Part shown: one piece after another, positions 23,715 through 42,619 of the stretch
Layout of the letters: each line of letters opens with the position of its first letter
Numbering within the stretch: the stretch's first letter is position 1
Assembly (NCBI GenBank): GCA_003255065.1
Contig: QAOA01006013.1
Span: 311,408 to 375,407 of the forward strand
DNA: 64,000 nucleotides
Reading direction: 5' to 3'
Source of the DNA: Cercis canadensis
Lineage: Eukaryota > Streptophyta > Magnoliopsida > Fabales > Fabaceae
Notes under the pieces: generated by a model
Database searches by the model: none
Told to the model about the DNA's origin: nothing
Seen by the model: the letters and a program-made list of their open reading frames with translations, nothing else
Translations under genes and position numbers: made by a program

Positions 23715-23999
23715 CTTTTTTTAACCAAATTTTTAAATTGTTTTTACACATCAATCTAATTAGTATTTACTTTTTGTGAACTAGAATTTTAATGTGCCAC
23801 ATAAGTAGTTTATGGTGACACATAATTAGTTCCGTCATTTGTTAACAGATCTCATTAACGGATGATTATTTTGTTATAAATATCTATTCTTTCAAATACT
23901 AATTTGTTATTACTATTCTTTCAAGTATAATTTTGTTAAAAATTAAATCTTCAAAGGACACAAATGTAAGTTTATTCTAAAAAAAGTAGTGAAACTTTT

Positions 24000-25075
24000 A
24001 AAAATAGCAACAAATATTGTGGGATATTCAATTTTATTTTGGATAATTCTCTCTAGCTAATTTCTCTGATTTTATCAGAAAAATTGATATTCTGCTTTCC
24101 ATTTAATGTAGAAGTTGATCATTCCGATACGAGACTATGATTGTCAAATTCAAGTTTTCTTTCAAATCTTTCAAGATTCAACAAGGTCATTAGCGGATTC
24201 CATTTCAATCAAGTGACAAATTGATAATAGATATCTGGATTCAGCTCTTGTTTAAACTCAAGAGATTACTGGAATGCAAAATCCTTAACCTTTTGGTCCT
24301 CGCATTCGCAGTCCCTCGTCTAGAATGTGTATACGGAAAAAAAGATGGTCCTCAGGAATGCTAGACTAGGCCTAATTTCATTTCAAGAGGGATGAAAGGA
24401 TGTAGGGGAACGTTGATGCAGCAAAAACAAAGACCTTTAGACAAAGAACACACGTACACTTTTACAGTTACAGAACCTTCTCTCACCGTCACCGTTGCAA
24501 CGTGGTGATTAGTATTAGACACAACAAACAGGACATGGTTTTACATGAATCCCTCGTCCTGTCTTCCTTTCCTACCTTTGTCAGACAGAACTTAAAAGCT
24601 TTAATTTTAAATAGCGTAGCTGCCAAAACCCAAACAAAACTTCTTAATACAAAGCAGGATGGTCGGTCATAGGAACGAAATAGTTTATTAGTGTTGCTCG
24701 ATCTAATATAAGTTACACAAGTTCTAATTCATTGACAAAATCCTGTCTTTCTCAAACGAAAAAGTGCACATTACCGATGTCCACTTCAGTGGAAAGCATG
24801 AAGACAAAATTGTCAAAAAATAAACAGGTAACATCTTTAAATGCTCATACAATTCATCGTTTGATCATTGATCTTACAAACTTTTACTGATGTTTGCATC
24901 ACAAAATCTCAGCATCAACCCATCTTTAATTGACCCTTGCAATAAACGAGGCCTGACTCTCCGTGCAATTTATTCAGTTACATCATCCGTTTAAGTCCAC
25001 ATTGAGTAACTCCTCTAACCTATATATTATGCCCCCAAACTTCAAATTAGTATCAGAATTTGTTGAAGCAGTCTC
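24000..25075. other. Spacer and 3' flank of CDC5
   Basis: No supported gene. The part nearest 25080 should include the CDC5 3' UTR. The 67-codon plus-strand frame at 24963-25166 is partly antisense to the CDC5 terminal exon. Confidence 0.4.
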
Positions 25076-25079
25076 CATG

Positions 25080-31277
<6,198 letters not shown>

Positions 31278-34200
31278 CTATCTGTAATAAGATGCCATAA
31301 TGTAAAGCAAAACTGCCGATGAAGTAGTAATTATCAACTCCTGCAGATACATAAAAGGTTATCGAGTTGTCAGCTTATCAGCCACGGATAAAAGATAATG
31401 TTGGTAAGATCAAACCATTTTAGCCACTAAAAACACAATTAGCAATTAACTATGCTTTTTAAAACTAGAAGGGTGATGCACGATATTGATTGCCAAGAAC
31501 TAGGAATTAGCCCAATGCATGTCAGCAAATGTGTTATTCAAGAAACAGCTGAAGCCACACTAGAGGATTATTATGTGGACACCAAGTTACTTTCCATTTC
31601 ATCCCTCAAATTATGCTTCAAAACCAAGTTAGTTGTATGATGCATATAAAGCTAGGATAATATAATATAAATAAACAAGATTTTAGTAACTTAGCAGTTT
31701 TTCAACAAAAGTTGTTAAAAAATTACCACCCTAATGGTCCATCATGTGTAAATAAACATCCCAAATTCAGATGCACACGAAGTATATCACAGCTAAATGG
31801 TTAGACCCCTATGAACTAACTTTCCTGGTTCACAAGTATATCACAGCTAAATGGCAACCAATTTCTCATATATTAAATATTCTGCATAGGCAAATCAAAC
31901 ATAAAATATATTTGACAAGAACCCCACCAAAACAAGTACTTCCACAGTTCCAAAGGCTTCAGACACACTTCAAGATGTGCATCACATCATGTTCCAGGAT
32001 TCTGGACAACTCTAGTCTCTAGCTTATATAGTTTAAACCAACGATTACTGCTTCCAGGATTGTACAAAACTCTATCTCATATAGTTTGAACCAACAAGTA
32101 CTTTCACTTGTTTATACCTGGTTGTTGTAGAGAAAAGTAGGTATATAACCACCGACAAACTCAATCAGGTTCAAAAGGCCAGTGTATGCCTGCAAGAAAT
32201 GCACCATAGAGTATTAAATTTTATATAGATGTGGAAAAAAATTGAGGAATGTTAATGATGATAGAAAGAAGAAAATAGAGAACTAAAGATTTGTTTCACT
32301 ATTCATGCTGAATACTGAAGGCCATTTACAATTAACCAAACAGCCTAAAGGACACAGAATTTTCTATCAAAAATAAAATTAGTCAATGAATTTCTTGTTC
32401 TAAAAAAATGGGAATAGGGGGTCCAACAGATTTTGAAAAATGAAAAGAAGAAAATCATACACCTGTTCCAAATATCATAACAAAAACAATATTGTTCTCA
32501 CTCCTGTAAAACCAAAAAATTTGCAAAGATGAGAAGTAGAAGGAGAAACAAAAGAACATAAGATAGAGCCAACTCCATTCCTATCTCTTTATACTTCCTC
32601 CTTCTTCTTCTTCTTTTTTTATTTCAGAAAGAAAAATGAAGCATATTGTTATAGATGTTATATCATCGTCCTTGTTACAGGGACCAGAAAATAGGGCTAT
32701 CAAATTTATCTCTGAACATAACTTCGATATCACACAAAAAGGTTATAAAAATGTCATACCAAGGATGAAAAAGCTATACATCCAAAAACCAAAGCCAGTG
32801 CTCGGAGTAGTCGTTTTCCCATGCGCAGCCCACGTCCTCTATCTTCACCATCTTCCTGTAGCCAACACCAACTTGAACTATACAATTAAGATAGTAATTC
32901 AAGACAGTTTGAAAACATAAAAAAATTAAAATTTCACTTAGTATGTTGTCATAGAAGATGGCACTCACATCATATGTTGGGGATACAAGCGGTTCAAAGG
33001 CTTTTAACTTCTCAAAAAGCCGATAAACAAAAGCAAAAGCCAAAAACTGCAAAGGTTTGTATTCAGCACTTTGCTTGACAAGAATCCAAGCTGTCTGCAG
33101 AAAGATGGTAAATGATGAGGATTAAATATAACACAAGATATAAGACCAACAAATACAAGATCATGGTTTTATCATAATGACATTTTCCATAATAGAATAA
33201 TCCCTTCATTAAGCACTTACAAAAACAGCTGAGATTCCCAAGTTGATGCGTATATCATTTTTACTCGATTTGGAAGACCTGAGATTGCATTGGAGTTCAA
33301 AATAGCATCACCAAACCATCGTATTTGAAGGGGCAGTGAAAAAGAAACTGGTCTGAAAGAAAATGGTCTTGGCATCTCTACCTTCCCAAGGCAAAAACAC
33401 CACCATAATCTCTAACCAGTCATATATGAGTAATCAGACTACATCAAGTAACTAAAACAGGCAACCTAATTAATACTATTGGATGGTCTAATTAACTGAA
33501 TTTGATTTAGCTTCAACATACTTAAACCATGAATTGAATAGAACAGGGGGAAAACATAATATGCGCACAACCCTCAAGCATATGCCAACAAATCAGCCAT
33601 ATGGCAGGCCCAGCCACCATGTGGGCCAGCCAAACTACAAGAAAGCAGACATCACAACCTAGTAGTCACTCCGGTAAACTAATTATAGAAATTAGAAATA
33701 GGAACATACAGCAACATTACTATATGTTAAATTATAAGAAGCAATATCAAACCTTGGCCCCCAAGGTACAATTGGTTGCTTGTCTGCATACTTGATGTCC
33801 TTTGAAACCTGCATTATGTTTAGAAGCTACGTAAGATTATGAGATGCAAACAAATGACAACAAACTAGGGCCTAATGCTTGAAAATAATAGGAAGAAAAA
33901 ACAATATAAGATTAGACAGAAGAAGTAAATATTTTCATAATATTATCTCCCTGTGCAGATACTTGTATTCTTTTCTAATATCTATTAATTGTGCCAGACA
34001 AAAGGTAATTGTGTGGCTGAAGCAAAATTTATGATTATGTAGGTAAGACACACATTGTATCACAAATGATACTAGGATGTGGACAGATAGACCATGTTCT
34101 TGGCAATTACTCTATTTCATTAATCTGCCCAACCTCCCCCACCNNNNNNNNNNNNNNNNNNNNNNNNNNNNNNNNNNNCCCCCCCAAAAAAAAAAATGAA

Positions 34201-35931
34201 AATAACAAGATGGTAATGCAATAATTCATCCCAAATTCTTCACTAGTAAAAAAGTTAAGTTAACGAAAATTGTTCAACAGAACTGTTGCTACTTCATTTA
34301 AGCAGGTCCAGTGCACAAAGCACATGCCAAATTATGTGAATCATGAAGCTTCAATATCAAAGACAAGTTTAAAAACAAAAACAAAAACCTTATTTGTGTA
34401 TCTTCATGTTTGTGTGTGTAAGTAAGTGTCTAGGAAAAGGAAGAATTCTCTACAGTACCTTGAATGAACCAAAAGTCACACCCTTCTTCCGATTAGTCAA
34501 TTGCGCCATCATGATTTTGTCATATGCCTTTTCCAGCTGGATTATATATTTACAATACACAAGATCCCATATGTGAGCACACTTAAATTTTGAGGATCAA
34601 TATGAATTATCAAAACACTGATAGCATGGTAGAAAGCCAATTCCAATCCCTAGAGCAGGGTTATATGAGCTTTAATTGGAGGACAGGAGTTCTATTTAGA
34701 GACCTCAAACCAAAAAATTTGTCCAATTCATACAGTTAATTTCCCAATACCAATGCAATGAATTGTCCTAACCCTATTGAATCTTGAAAAACTGAATGCC
34801 CTACCAATAGTGACTGGAAATGCATCATCATATATTGTTCCTTAGTCAAATATTAACTCTATTTACCAAAAATGTTCTGCAAGAAAAGGAGAGAGAACAT
34901 AACCTACTCTGGCAGCAGTTTCTTCATCACCAACATTCTCAGCCTCCTTCCTTTTTTTTGTATATGCTGCCTTGATCATGTCAAATCCCTCGATAGGGCT
35001 TACACCTAGAACCTAAGAGATACAGAAATAATCAACTCAACTCAAGTAACTTCAAATTTAAGACTTTAAACAACACTACAGACTAATTTTTACCTCATAT
35101 GGATTTATGTCACTGTTAGGACTAGAACTTCCTGCTGCAGATGCAGCAGCACATATAATCCTTCTATGACTCCATGTTGTTATTTTCCAAAAGCTGAAAA
35201 TTCAAACCATACTGCGATGTGAGAGCATTCAACAGTATTTATGAAAAAAGACTTAAAAGACATAGCCAAAGTATAAAAATAAAGTTTTTCCAATGCTATG
35301 ATTCTTTTCGATTCACTAACCACAAAACTTAAAAACTCAAAACCTTCCAAACAGCTGTTGCCTTGACAGAAGTGGTTCCTGTGCAAACTTCAGAAACGAC
35401 CAAAATGATCAAATGCTTAGTCTTACACGAGTTGAGTTCCAACTCTTTGGAAGCTAGAAAATGATGGTATCTAATTGTTTTTCCACCATTTGAATGTCTA
35501 GCGATAGACAAGTTAAAAGCCCATCTATCTAATAATGTTTCAGAGGCGGAGCTTTCAGGAATTAGATGTAAATAACGATGGCGGGCAGGTAAGAAGTTAG
35601 AAATTAATATAGCAGCACCATCAGATTGGTCGGCTAAGTTTTGAGGAAATCTTACGGATAAGCCAAGCTACATTCCAACCTAATTTTCACAATCCAGAAC
35701 GGCCAAAAAAAATATTCTAATTGTATTTTCACATTATTTTCATTTTTCCTACCAAACAAATGCATTAAAGGAGTAGAGAAGCTGCAAGATAGACGATAAT
35801 TTAAGGCTGGTTCCCCCCAAGAGAGGGATTTACCTGACAGAAGATGGTGGCTCTGAAAGTTTGGGACGGAAATTTTTCTGGGTGAACCGCAATTGAGGGC
35901 AGTGTAACGAATTGGAGATTGCCAACGCCAT
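31278..35931 (-). CDS. CPP1: CPP1-type plastid J-like membrane protein (chaperone-like protein of POR1)
   Basis: Plastid envelope/thylakoid protein whose Arabidopsis counterpart stabilises protochlorophyllide oxidoreductase and supports chloroplast import. Ten exons: 35931-35834, 35193-35094, 35012-34908, 34536-34459, 33808-33753, 33278-33221, 33094-32969, 32855-32760, 32189-32118, 31340-31278; 283 codons plus stop, in frame throughout, matching family length. Residues 1-60 form a Ser-rich plastid transit peptide (MALAISNSLHCPQ). A J-like domain follows (NPYEVLGVSPIEGFDMIKAA, then LEKAYDKIMMAQL) without the HPD motif, as is normal for CPP1. Then comes KGVTFGSFKVSKDIKYADKQ, and several membrane segments including NLGISAVFTAWILV, LLRALALVFGCIAFSSL and LIITTSSAVLLYIMAS. 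The protein ends SYYR. A 35-N gap sits in an intron. Two short tail exons (72 and 63 bp) are easily missed by gene finders. Confidence 0.95.
34144..34178. other. Sequence gap, 35 N
   Basis: Unknown bases between two C-runs inside an intron of the CPP1 gene (between the 33808 and 34459 exon borders). It does not affect the coding model. Confidence 0.95.
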
Positions 35932-36398
35932 TGCACGGTCCTTGCTGTGCTCACAGAAATGCTAGTTCAGTTTGAGTTGAAGACTTTTAAGGGTTTTATA
36001 TAGGGTTTTATCTTTAAAGGGGTGTCTAAACTGAGAGTTGGAAATAACTTCTGAGAGCAAAATCCCAATTCATATATATTCAGCTCCCATTTCACATCCG
36101 AGGATGGATTTTTATATTTTTTTCTGTTGAAATTCTTAAAGATTGGGGTGAACTTCACTTGATGATCATTGCAGGTAAACCTGGTTATAACTTACAGGGA
36201 TTCTATGATACTATATAAGTATATCATATTACATTGATGTAGTAAATATAAGTAATTTTTATATTTTATTATATATAAATATAATTTATTTTATTTTCTC
36301 AAATAAATTTAAAATCAGTTAACTTGTACACATGTCATTCCACATTGGTTATTATCATGTAGTATAATATACTACAAAATATCTAAGAAACCTCCTTA
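35932..36398. other. CPP1 upstream region
   Basis: Presumed promoter and leader of the minus-strand CPP1 gene, grading into AT-rich spacer. No gene seen. Confidence 0.35.
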
Positions 36399-39300
36399 GG
36401 TTTAATTATGCTTTGAATTTTTATAGTTTTAGTGAAAATGTAAATAGGTTCTTATATTTAAGTATGTTTTTATACTTTTAATTTGATATAATCAAGTTCA
36501 TGCTATTAATGAGTTGTTAATGTGTCAAACAACAGAGAGCTTTAACTTAACCTATGTAAAAATATGGGATTATATAATCTCATTATATGTGGCACAATCT
36601 CTATCATTTTTATGTCATGTATCAAATTTAGTGGTTGATATTTATTTTTTGGTTACCTATTTGATTTATCATTTCTCAGTTTGTGTAGTAATATTAATGT
36701 GACCCACTAACTTAACTAAAATCACGTTATCACCTTATTCTTCCCAGTACACATTAGTCATTACTAACTCCTTCAAATAGGAGAACATGATTGGTTTGCG
36801 AGTGTGTAAATGAGGTAATATTTACTTTGACTAATTCATTTCAAGAGTCCTCGAAAGAACATGATATGTTATTCCATGGCTTTGAATGGTAAATTTTTGC
36901 ATGAAAATGGGATAAATCTTAACTTTGACTTTCAAAGTTTTGTGATTATTTTATAAAATATTCATATGGATTTGATAGATCATTCAATTTTAAGTTTAAT
37001 GGTGTGAAAATTGTGTTGAAAGAGGTTATAAATGTTGAATAATTGGTTATGGGCAAAATCAGGTCCGCAATAGGTCAGGTGACCGAGCTACAGACTTAGG
37101 ATAAAGGTAGAATATGATGAAAAGTGCTCTCAAACGAAGCTCACTTGCGTGTCAAAGAGAGTGACGATGTGTGAAGCCCACACATAGAGAGTTTCTTATT
37201 GAAACTTGTCCAGTTCTTCTTCACTCTCCTCATTCTACCTTGTGAATTTTTTTGAGAATTATTGGATGTCCAAAATTATTTTTCTCAACTTTTCAAAACT
37301 TTACAGCATTAAAATGATATGTACTCTCAGAATTTTGGGTTGAAATTTGTTGTGTATGATTTTCACATGATTAGCAATGATATATGTATGGTATTCTCTC
37401 TGGTGATGAATGATGCACATTACATTAATTATTAAGCTATATATTGCTTATTTCATTGCTTAAAGTGAGAATAATTGTGTAATAACTCTTTTTGACATGG
37501 AAAAAAAATGAGTTTTCTAGTTTTAGCATTCCATATAATTTTGGAGACATTTTTGCATGTGAATGTGGTATTCTCTTTTTACCATTAACAATACATCATT
37601 AATCAAAAAATTACAAGCACTAATTTAAATAAAAGTACCATAAATTATCTTCAATCTCTAAGACTATTTCTTTTAATAAACATTAAATATAATGTGTCAT
37701 TTTTTAATTTTATATTAACTAATTTTAATTACAATGAATGTTTTAACTTGTAAGTATTTAACATATTTGAGATGTTTATATAAAAAAAAGTTTGTATCAA
37801 AATTAATTAGTAATGATTTCTAATTAATAAAAATGACCTAAGTAAATAGGTTGTCATAATCTATAGAAAGAGGATCCTTAAGTTATTTGATTTAAGGCTC
37901 TATTGACTTGCAAATTCTCATACATAGACTATGCTTATTACTACTTAAAGTAGAATAATATACAATAAATGTAAGACTAAAGATGGTTACATGTTATATC
38001 GAATGAATGTTCCACAATAATTGTATCATCTCAATAACTAAGGTACTAAGATATGAAGTCTCTAATTAATTAGTGTCAACATTTATGTAAATGTTATGAT
38101 ATTCTTAAGTTTTATCTTTCCTTTATTGTCTGCAAAAATGTTATGTATTATTTTTCATGTTGAACTCAAAAGTTAGTTTTTTTTATAACATAAGATAGGA
38201 ATTATAACAAATTTTTGTAGTATTTAAGTTACATAGTGATTAAATTATGGTACTAATGTAAAAATATATATATAGTTAGACAATACTTATAATTTCATAA
38301 GAATTTTTTTGAAAAAAAAATTTCTCCAAAATTTAGAGGCTTTGCTTGGAAACTTGTGCTAATAAATTTTAAAATGTTCTAAATTGTATAGTTCATAATC
38401 AATATAACCAATGTAAATTTAGTTAAACTATTAAATTAGTATGTGACATTTGTCAATATATTGAGTTTTTGATAATCTATCAAATTGACATGAAGATTTT
38501 GTAAAAAAATTACAAAATTTTAAAATTTAAAATTAGAGTTTATCGCATTTTCATCAAAACATAGGACTAAGAAAAAAGATTAACTGAAAGATTTATTTGC
38601 ACATATCTTTTAAAACTTATGAATCTTTGTGGGTTTAGAGACAGGGACAAAGGGGAAATTGAAGGGAGAAAAAGAAGGATAAGAAATGATGAACAAATAT
38701 AACCTTCAAAAAAAAGTGAGGTTGATTTGTAATAAGTGAAAACATTATTGGCAAAATTTATATTAATTATTCTAATACTTATAACAGGTTAAGTAAATAT
38801 GGGAACCCTATTATCAACACATTTTTCATAATTTTAATGTTCTATTTAAGATGTGATTGTTTAACTCATTTTTGCATGGGGTTAGTTAAATGCCCCGTGT
38901 ATACATAATTGCCAAACATGATATCCTAGTTGGAATAAAATAAAGCCGAATCAGCATTCAATTGCTTACGTGTAACTGGGTGAACTAATCGCGTACAACT
39001 CACATGACTTTCTTCTCCGCAGCGACGGAGGTCCATACTCCATACCTCCATCACCAGGGATCTAATCAAATCCCTGCCTCTTCTACCTTTTGCTTTGCTT
39101 CATATGTATTTATATATCCCAAAATGACCAAACAAGCCAAAACGTCTTAATACGCCTTGTTTTCAGCTTTTTGGTCTCTGCGCATTTTGTACTTATGGGT
39201 TCTGTTTGTTTACCGAGAAAAGGAATGAGAGATTTTGGAATTCCAATCGACTTAGTTGTTGATTCTACAACCAGAAGTAATTAAAATCTTAAGAATACAG

Positions 39301-39763
39301 ATATTCCCAGCTCGAATAGTCAAGAGCATCAAAGATTGCCCATTTGAGCCCTTGAAATTCACTTTATGGAATTTGGGTATGGCGATAAACATTGTTAACC
39401 ACGAAGGATACGGTTATTTCCTTTGGCACTTAATTCACTTTCTTGCTAGATTCACAACCGTCAGATCTCCGGTGGTGGAGATATAGACCTTTGTTGGTGT
39501 TGAGAAGAGGCAAATGACGACAAGAAGAGGAGAAGAAAGTCATGTGAGTTGCACGCGATTAGTTCGCCCAGCTACATACGCATGTGAATGCTGATTCGGC
39601 TTTATTTTATTCCAACTAGGATATCATGTTTGTCAAATGTGTACACTTTTTGACACATCAGTAACTCATTAACATGTTATAACTGAAACTAACAATAGGG
39701 ACCTAATTATATAAAGTTAGAAGTATAAGGACCTATTTAGATAGAATTAAATCATAGGACATA
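36399..39763. mobile_element. Diverged TIR element, about 3.4 kb, non-coding
   Basis: The left end (36399-36530: GTAAATAGGTTCTTATATTT, then TTAATGAGTTGTTAATGTGTC) matches the reverse complement of the right end (39650-39763: CTAAATAGGTCCTTATACTT, then TTAATGAGTTACTGATGTGTC). The arms are about 120-130 bp and clearly diverged, so the pairing is an inference. The interior is AT-rich with no coding frame and hosts a younger 750-bp TIR element near its right end. Alternatively the two ends belong to separate MITE copies in opposite orientation. Confidence 0.4.
38897..39646. mobile_element. 750-bp non-autonomous DNA element with ~118-bp TIRs
   Basis: The left arm, 38897-39015, and the reverse complement of the right arm, 39527-39646, are highly similar. 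Both run GTGTA, then CAAACATGATATCCTAGTTG, GGAATAAAATAAAGCCGAAT, CAGCATTCA, GAACTAATCGCG and CAACTCACATGACTTTCTTC in the same order. The interior (about 510 bp) has two short plus-strand frames, 39090-39284 and 39256-39486, with no recognised domain. It lies directly against the right TIR of the larger element. Long similar TIRs suggest a Mutator-like origin; no clean target duplication was seen. Confidence 0.75.
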
Positions 39764-41095
39764 TTTCCCATGCTGAAAGGATTTTAAATTCAAAATAACA
39801 AGAACAAATTTAAGGGAATTCATAGCAACAGATCAAGCATATTCACAAACACGAAGATCAAGATCCACATAGTGGATTATACACAACACCATTGAAACAC
39901 AAATAGTAATAACTGAAAGACAATGTAACGACCCTTTTTGATATGTTTTATTTCTGGGATGTTTTATTTTAGGGTTTTTTTTTAATGAGCAAATTCTTAG
40001 GATCTATAATATGCTGCTTTAATTTAATCTGTGATTTGTGGCTTAATTTTTAATGGATTTGTTGACTCTTGCTCTTAAGGAGTTATGGGTTTTGCTATAC
40101 AGGATATAAAGGAATTATCAATACAATTAAGCTTTATATAGTCCAAATTGGTGTTTCTTCTTCGTGGTCGTTTCAGACAAAGAAGAAGAAAGAAATGTTA
40201 CCAATGGAAAAGCCTCTGTGAAAAAATAACAGGAAATTTTGATATTTTAAGGGGTAATTTATAAAATTTCACCAATTATTTTAAGTAATTGGACAACTTG
40301 AGACTAAACTTGGTCAACAACACATGTCATTTTCTTATTGGATTTCAATGTGCGGTATGGCATATCACATCCACAGAAATCTTATTTCTTTTTCTGTAAA
40401 AATACAAAGGAAAAAGTTACTAAAAAAAAAGAAAATTGAGGAAAAATTTAAACTAATACCAATTATTGAGGACTCGATGGATTTTGAAAGAGAAATGTTA
40501 TTACTATCATGTAGCTTCTAATAAAAAAATATATTATGGCATAGATTACTATAAAAAGAATTTTACTCTTTTGATATTATTTATCATTTTATTTAAAACT
40601 TAAATTCCATATTTAATTTGAAAATTAATAATTAAATTGGTATTTAAACACCTATAATTTTCTTACCATTCAATAGAGACAGCTGAATATTCTGTCTACA
40701 GATATTCAAAGAACAGAAATATAACATATGATCTCACCTTTTTGAGTCATCACTTGAATCAAAACAACATACATGTTATAATTTTTAGTATATTTTAAAT
40801 TATAAATCATAAAAAATAAAATATAAACTGCTAATCAACCATTACTGCTAGGTTGATTGAAGAATTACCAGTAATATGGACCATGTAAATAAATCCATCC
40901 TCGTTTCAAAATGGGTCGAAAAGGATCCAACCCACTTAAGACAATCCAGTCAGGCTATGATGGGAAAGTTGAAAAAGCCCAAGAAAACGGAAGCTGCTAG
41001 CGGCGAGCCAGGTCCAGCAAGAAAAGAGAAATTTCAGCCCGAAAAGAAAGTCAATCTTAAAATAGTATAAATAATAAAATTGTATTTGAATTAAT
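39764..41095. other. AT-rich spacer
   Basis: No supported gene. A 64-codon frame at 40876-41070 (MDHVNKSILVSKWVEKDPTH) lies in slightly GC-richer sequence but shows no domain and no promoter cue; it is left unannotated. Confidence 0.35.
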
Positions 41096-41100
41096 AGATA

Positions 41101-41173
41101 GTTCGCGTGGCCTAATGGATAAGGCGCTCGCCTCCGGAGCGGGAGATTGTGGGTTCGAGTCCCATCGTGAACG
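41101..41173 (+). tRNA. tRNA-Arg (anticodon CCG)
   Basis: A complete 73-nt cloverleaf without intron. The acceptor arm pairs GTTCGCG with CGTGAAC (one G-T pair), with discriminator G at 41173. The D arm is GCCT/AGGC. The anticodon stem CTCGC/GCGGG carries the loop CTCCGGA with CCG at 41134-41136, reading CGG arginine codons. The T arm is GTGGG/CCCAT around TTCGAGT. The internal A box (TGGCCTAATGG) and B box (GGTTCGAGTCC) are intact, and a TTTT terminator follows within about 15 nt (CCTTTTATTGTTTT). The 3' CCA is not encoded, as expected for a nuclear eukaryotic gene. Confidence 0.97.
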
Positions 41174-41568
41174 CTAAAGGTTACCTTTTATTGTTTTATA
41201 GCCCGTAATACCAGAGGGAGAAAAGATAAAGATTACGGCAACTTTCAACTTTCGCATCCACTGATAATTCAACCAGATCACAATATAAAAGTCTTTGCAA
41301 TGCCATAAAAATTACACAACCAAAGCTAACGCCAAATTTTGCTTTCTGCTACAAAGAGAAATTCAAAACTAATTTGTCACTCAATGCAATGCAACTTAGG
41401 CTTCTTTGAGCCTTTATTACCTTTCTTTATACTTCCCTTTTCCTCAGCCAATTTGGACCCCCAAAGTAAATTCAAATTTTGTACACAAGCACAAAGCTGA
41501 AACCAAGAATAATTTTTTTTTTAAAAAAGAAAAATAAGAAAAAGCTAGGCAGATGTTTATTATGTAAT
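41174..41568. other. Spacer between the tRNA and the MYB gene
   Basis: Starts with the pol III terminator run and probably holds the MYB 3' UTR on the minus strand. A 61-codon minus frame at 41444-41629 overlaps the MYB terminus out of frame and is not a gene. Confidence 0.4.
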
Positions 41569-42619
41569 CTATCCTTGCTCTCCATGTCTTTGTGATGGCT
41601 GTCCTGCTTTCATGAATAGATTGTACCAAAATTGCATTTCTTCACTGAACTTACTGGAATTATGAGTAGCCATGGTTTGCCCTGAGACATCAGAAGACAC
41701 TGCAACTGCACATTGAAATCCTTGATCTGCAATAGGTGGATACCTCCTTGATTCTAAGCCATCATTAGCATTCTCATTGACAATAGAAGCAGCACTTGTT
41801 GCATCCATTCCTACATCTAACTGTGCCATAGGCATAGCCATCAGATTCAGAGCCTCTGAACTGGAAGATACTTGACCCTGTTGCAAGGGATATGTGGAGG
41901 GGGTATTAACAGTGCGTCCTTCCTTTCTTTCAAGCCTCTTCTTCAAGTGGGTATGCCAAAAATTCTTTATTTCATTGTCTGTTCGTCCTGGTAATCTCGC
42001 CGCAATAGCAGACCATCTGAGCATTAAGAGGCCATTAGGTATCTAAGAAATTATTATCAACATTTACTTGAGCAAATTAACAGGAGAATTCCGTGGTAGC
42101 TAGCTAGCTAGGAGCTATAACGCATAAGTAACTTAAAGCCTGAACTCATGCCTCATGCATGCAGACACACACATAGAGAAGAAGAGAGTGAAAAATATAT
42201 GTAGGCACCTGTTTCCAAGAATTTGATGTAGCTTGAGGATGGTGTCTTCTTCTTCCTTGCTGAACTTGCCTCGTTTAATATCTGGCCTCAAGTAATTTAT
42301 CCAACGAAGCCTACAACTCTTACCACACCTTAACAGACCTAAACAATGATAACTTAGTATTAGTCCATGATATAATTCAGCATTTCAAAACACTGACTAA
42401 GCACTGATCTGTACAATTAATATTTAGTAGTTTCTTTTGCCTTTTCTGATTTACTGGGCAAGAAAATGAATTTAATTTGGACTCACCAGCTTGTTTTGGT
42501 AGCGCCCGCCAGTTTCCATGGCCATATCTTTGAATATAAGAAATCAATATTTGATCTTCTTCAGGAGTCCACGGCCCCTTCTTCATTCCCATCTTCTCAC
42601 AGCAAGGAGTCCTCACCAT
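41569..42619 (-). CDS. R2R3-MYB transcription factor, subgroup 2 (MYB13/14/15-like)
   Basis: Nuclear DNA-binding regulator. Exons 42619-42487, 42338-42209 and 42016-41569 give 236 codons plus stop in frame; the two introns are at the conserved R2R3-MYB positions. R2 is [20 protein letters not shown] and R3 is [20 protein letters not shown], with the start [17 protein letters not shown] and the [13 protein letters not shown] end of the binding domain. The R3 amphipathic bHLH-binding motif is absent. The C-terminal tail is short and ends with [14 protein letters not shown], which resembles the conserved terminal motif of MYB13/14/15 proteins, known for roles in stress and in stilbene or lignin control. 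The exact orthologue is not decided. The 5' flank within about 250 bp carries a TATA-like TATATTTATATAAG on the minus-strand side near 42860. Confidence 0.94.

Larger units (their letters stand above)
21955..23995. mobile_element. Long-TIR element enclosing a UGT fragment (Pack-MULE-like)
   Basis: About 265 bp at the left (about 21970-22230) is the diverged reverse complement of the right (about 23722-23990). Shared blocks in order include AAACTTACATTTG, TAATAACAAATTA, AAAATAAT, CGTTAATGAG, TAAACTACTTAT against TTAACTACTTAT, and AAATTTGGTT. Long TIRs around host-gene cargo are the hallmark of Mutator-type Pack-MULEs. The interior carries a broken UGT fragment (22598-22945) and a second inverted-repeat element (23000-23714). 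No 9-bp target duplication could be fixed because the ends run into A/T tracts, so superfamily is an inference. No transposase is present, so it would be non-autonomous. Confidence 0.6.

Noticed and set aside
32455-32506. Possible extra CPP1 exon, an open stretch ending VFVMIFGT
   Set aside because: Including it breaks or alters the conserved junction; joining 32760 directly to 32189 gives the family sequence IAFSSLAYTGLL.
39090-39486. Two short plus frames inside the 750-bp TIR element
   Set aside because: No domain resemblance and no transposase motif; regarded as non-coding interior of a non-autonomous element.
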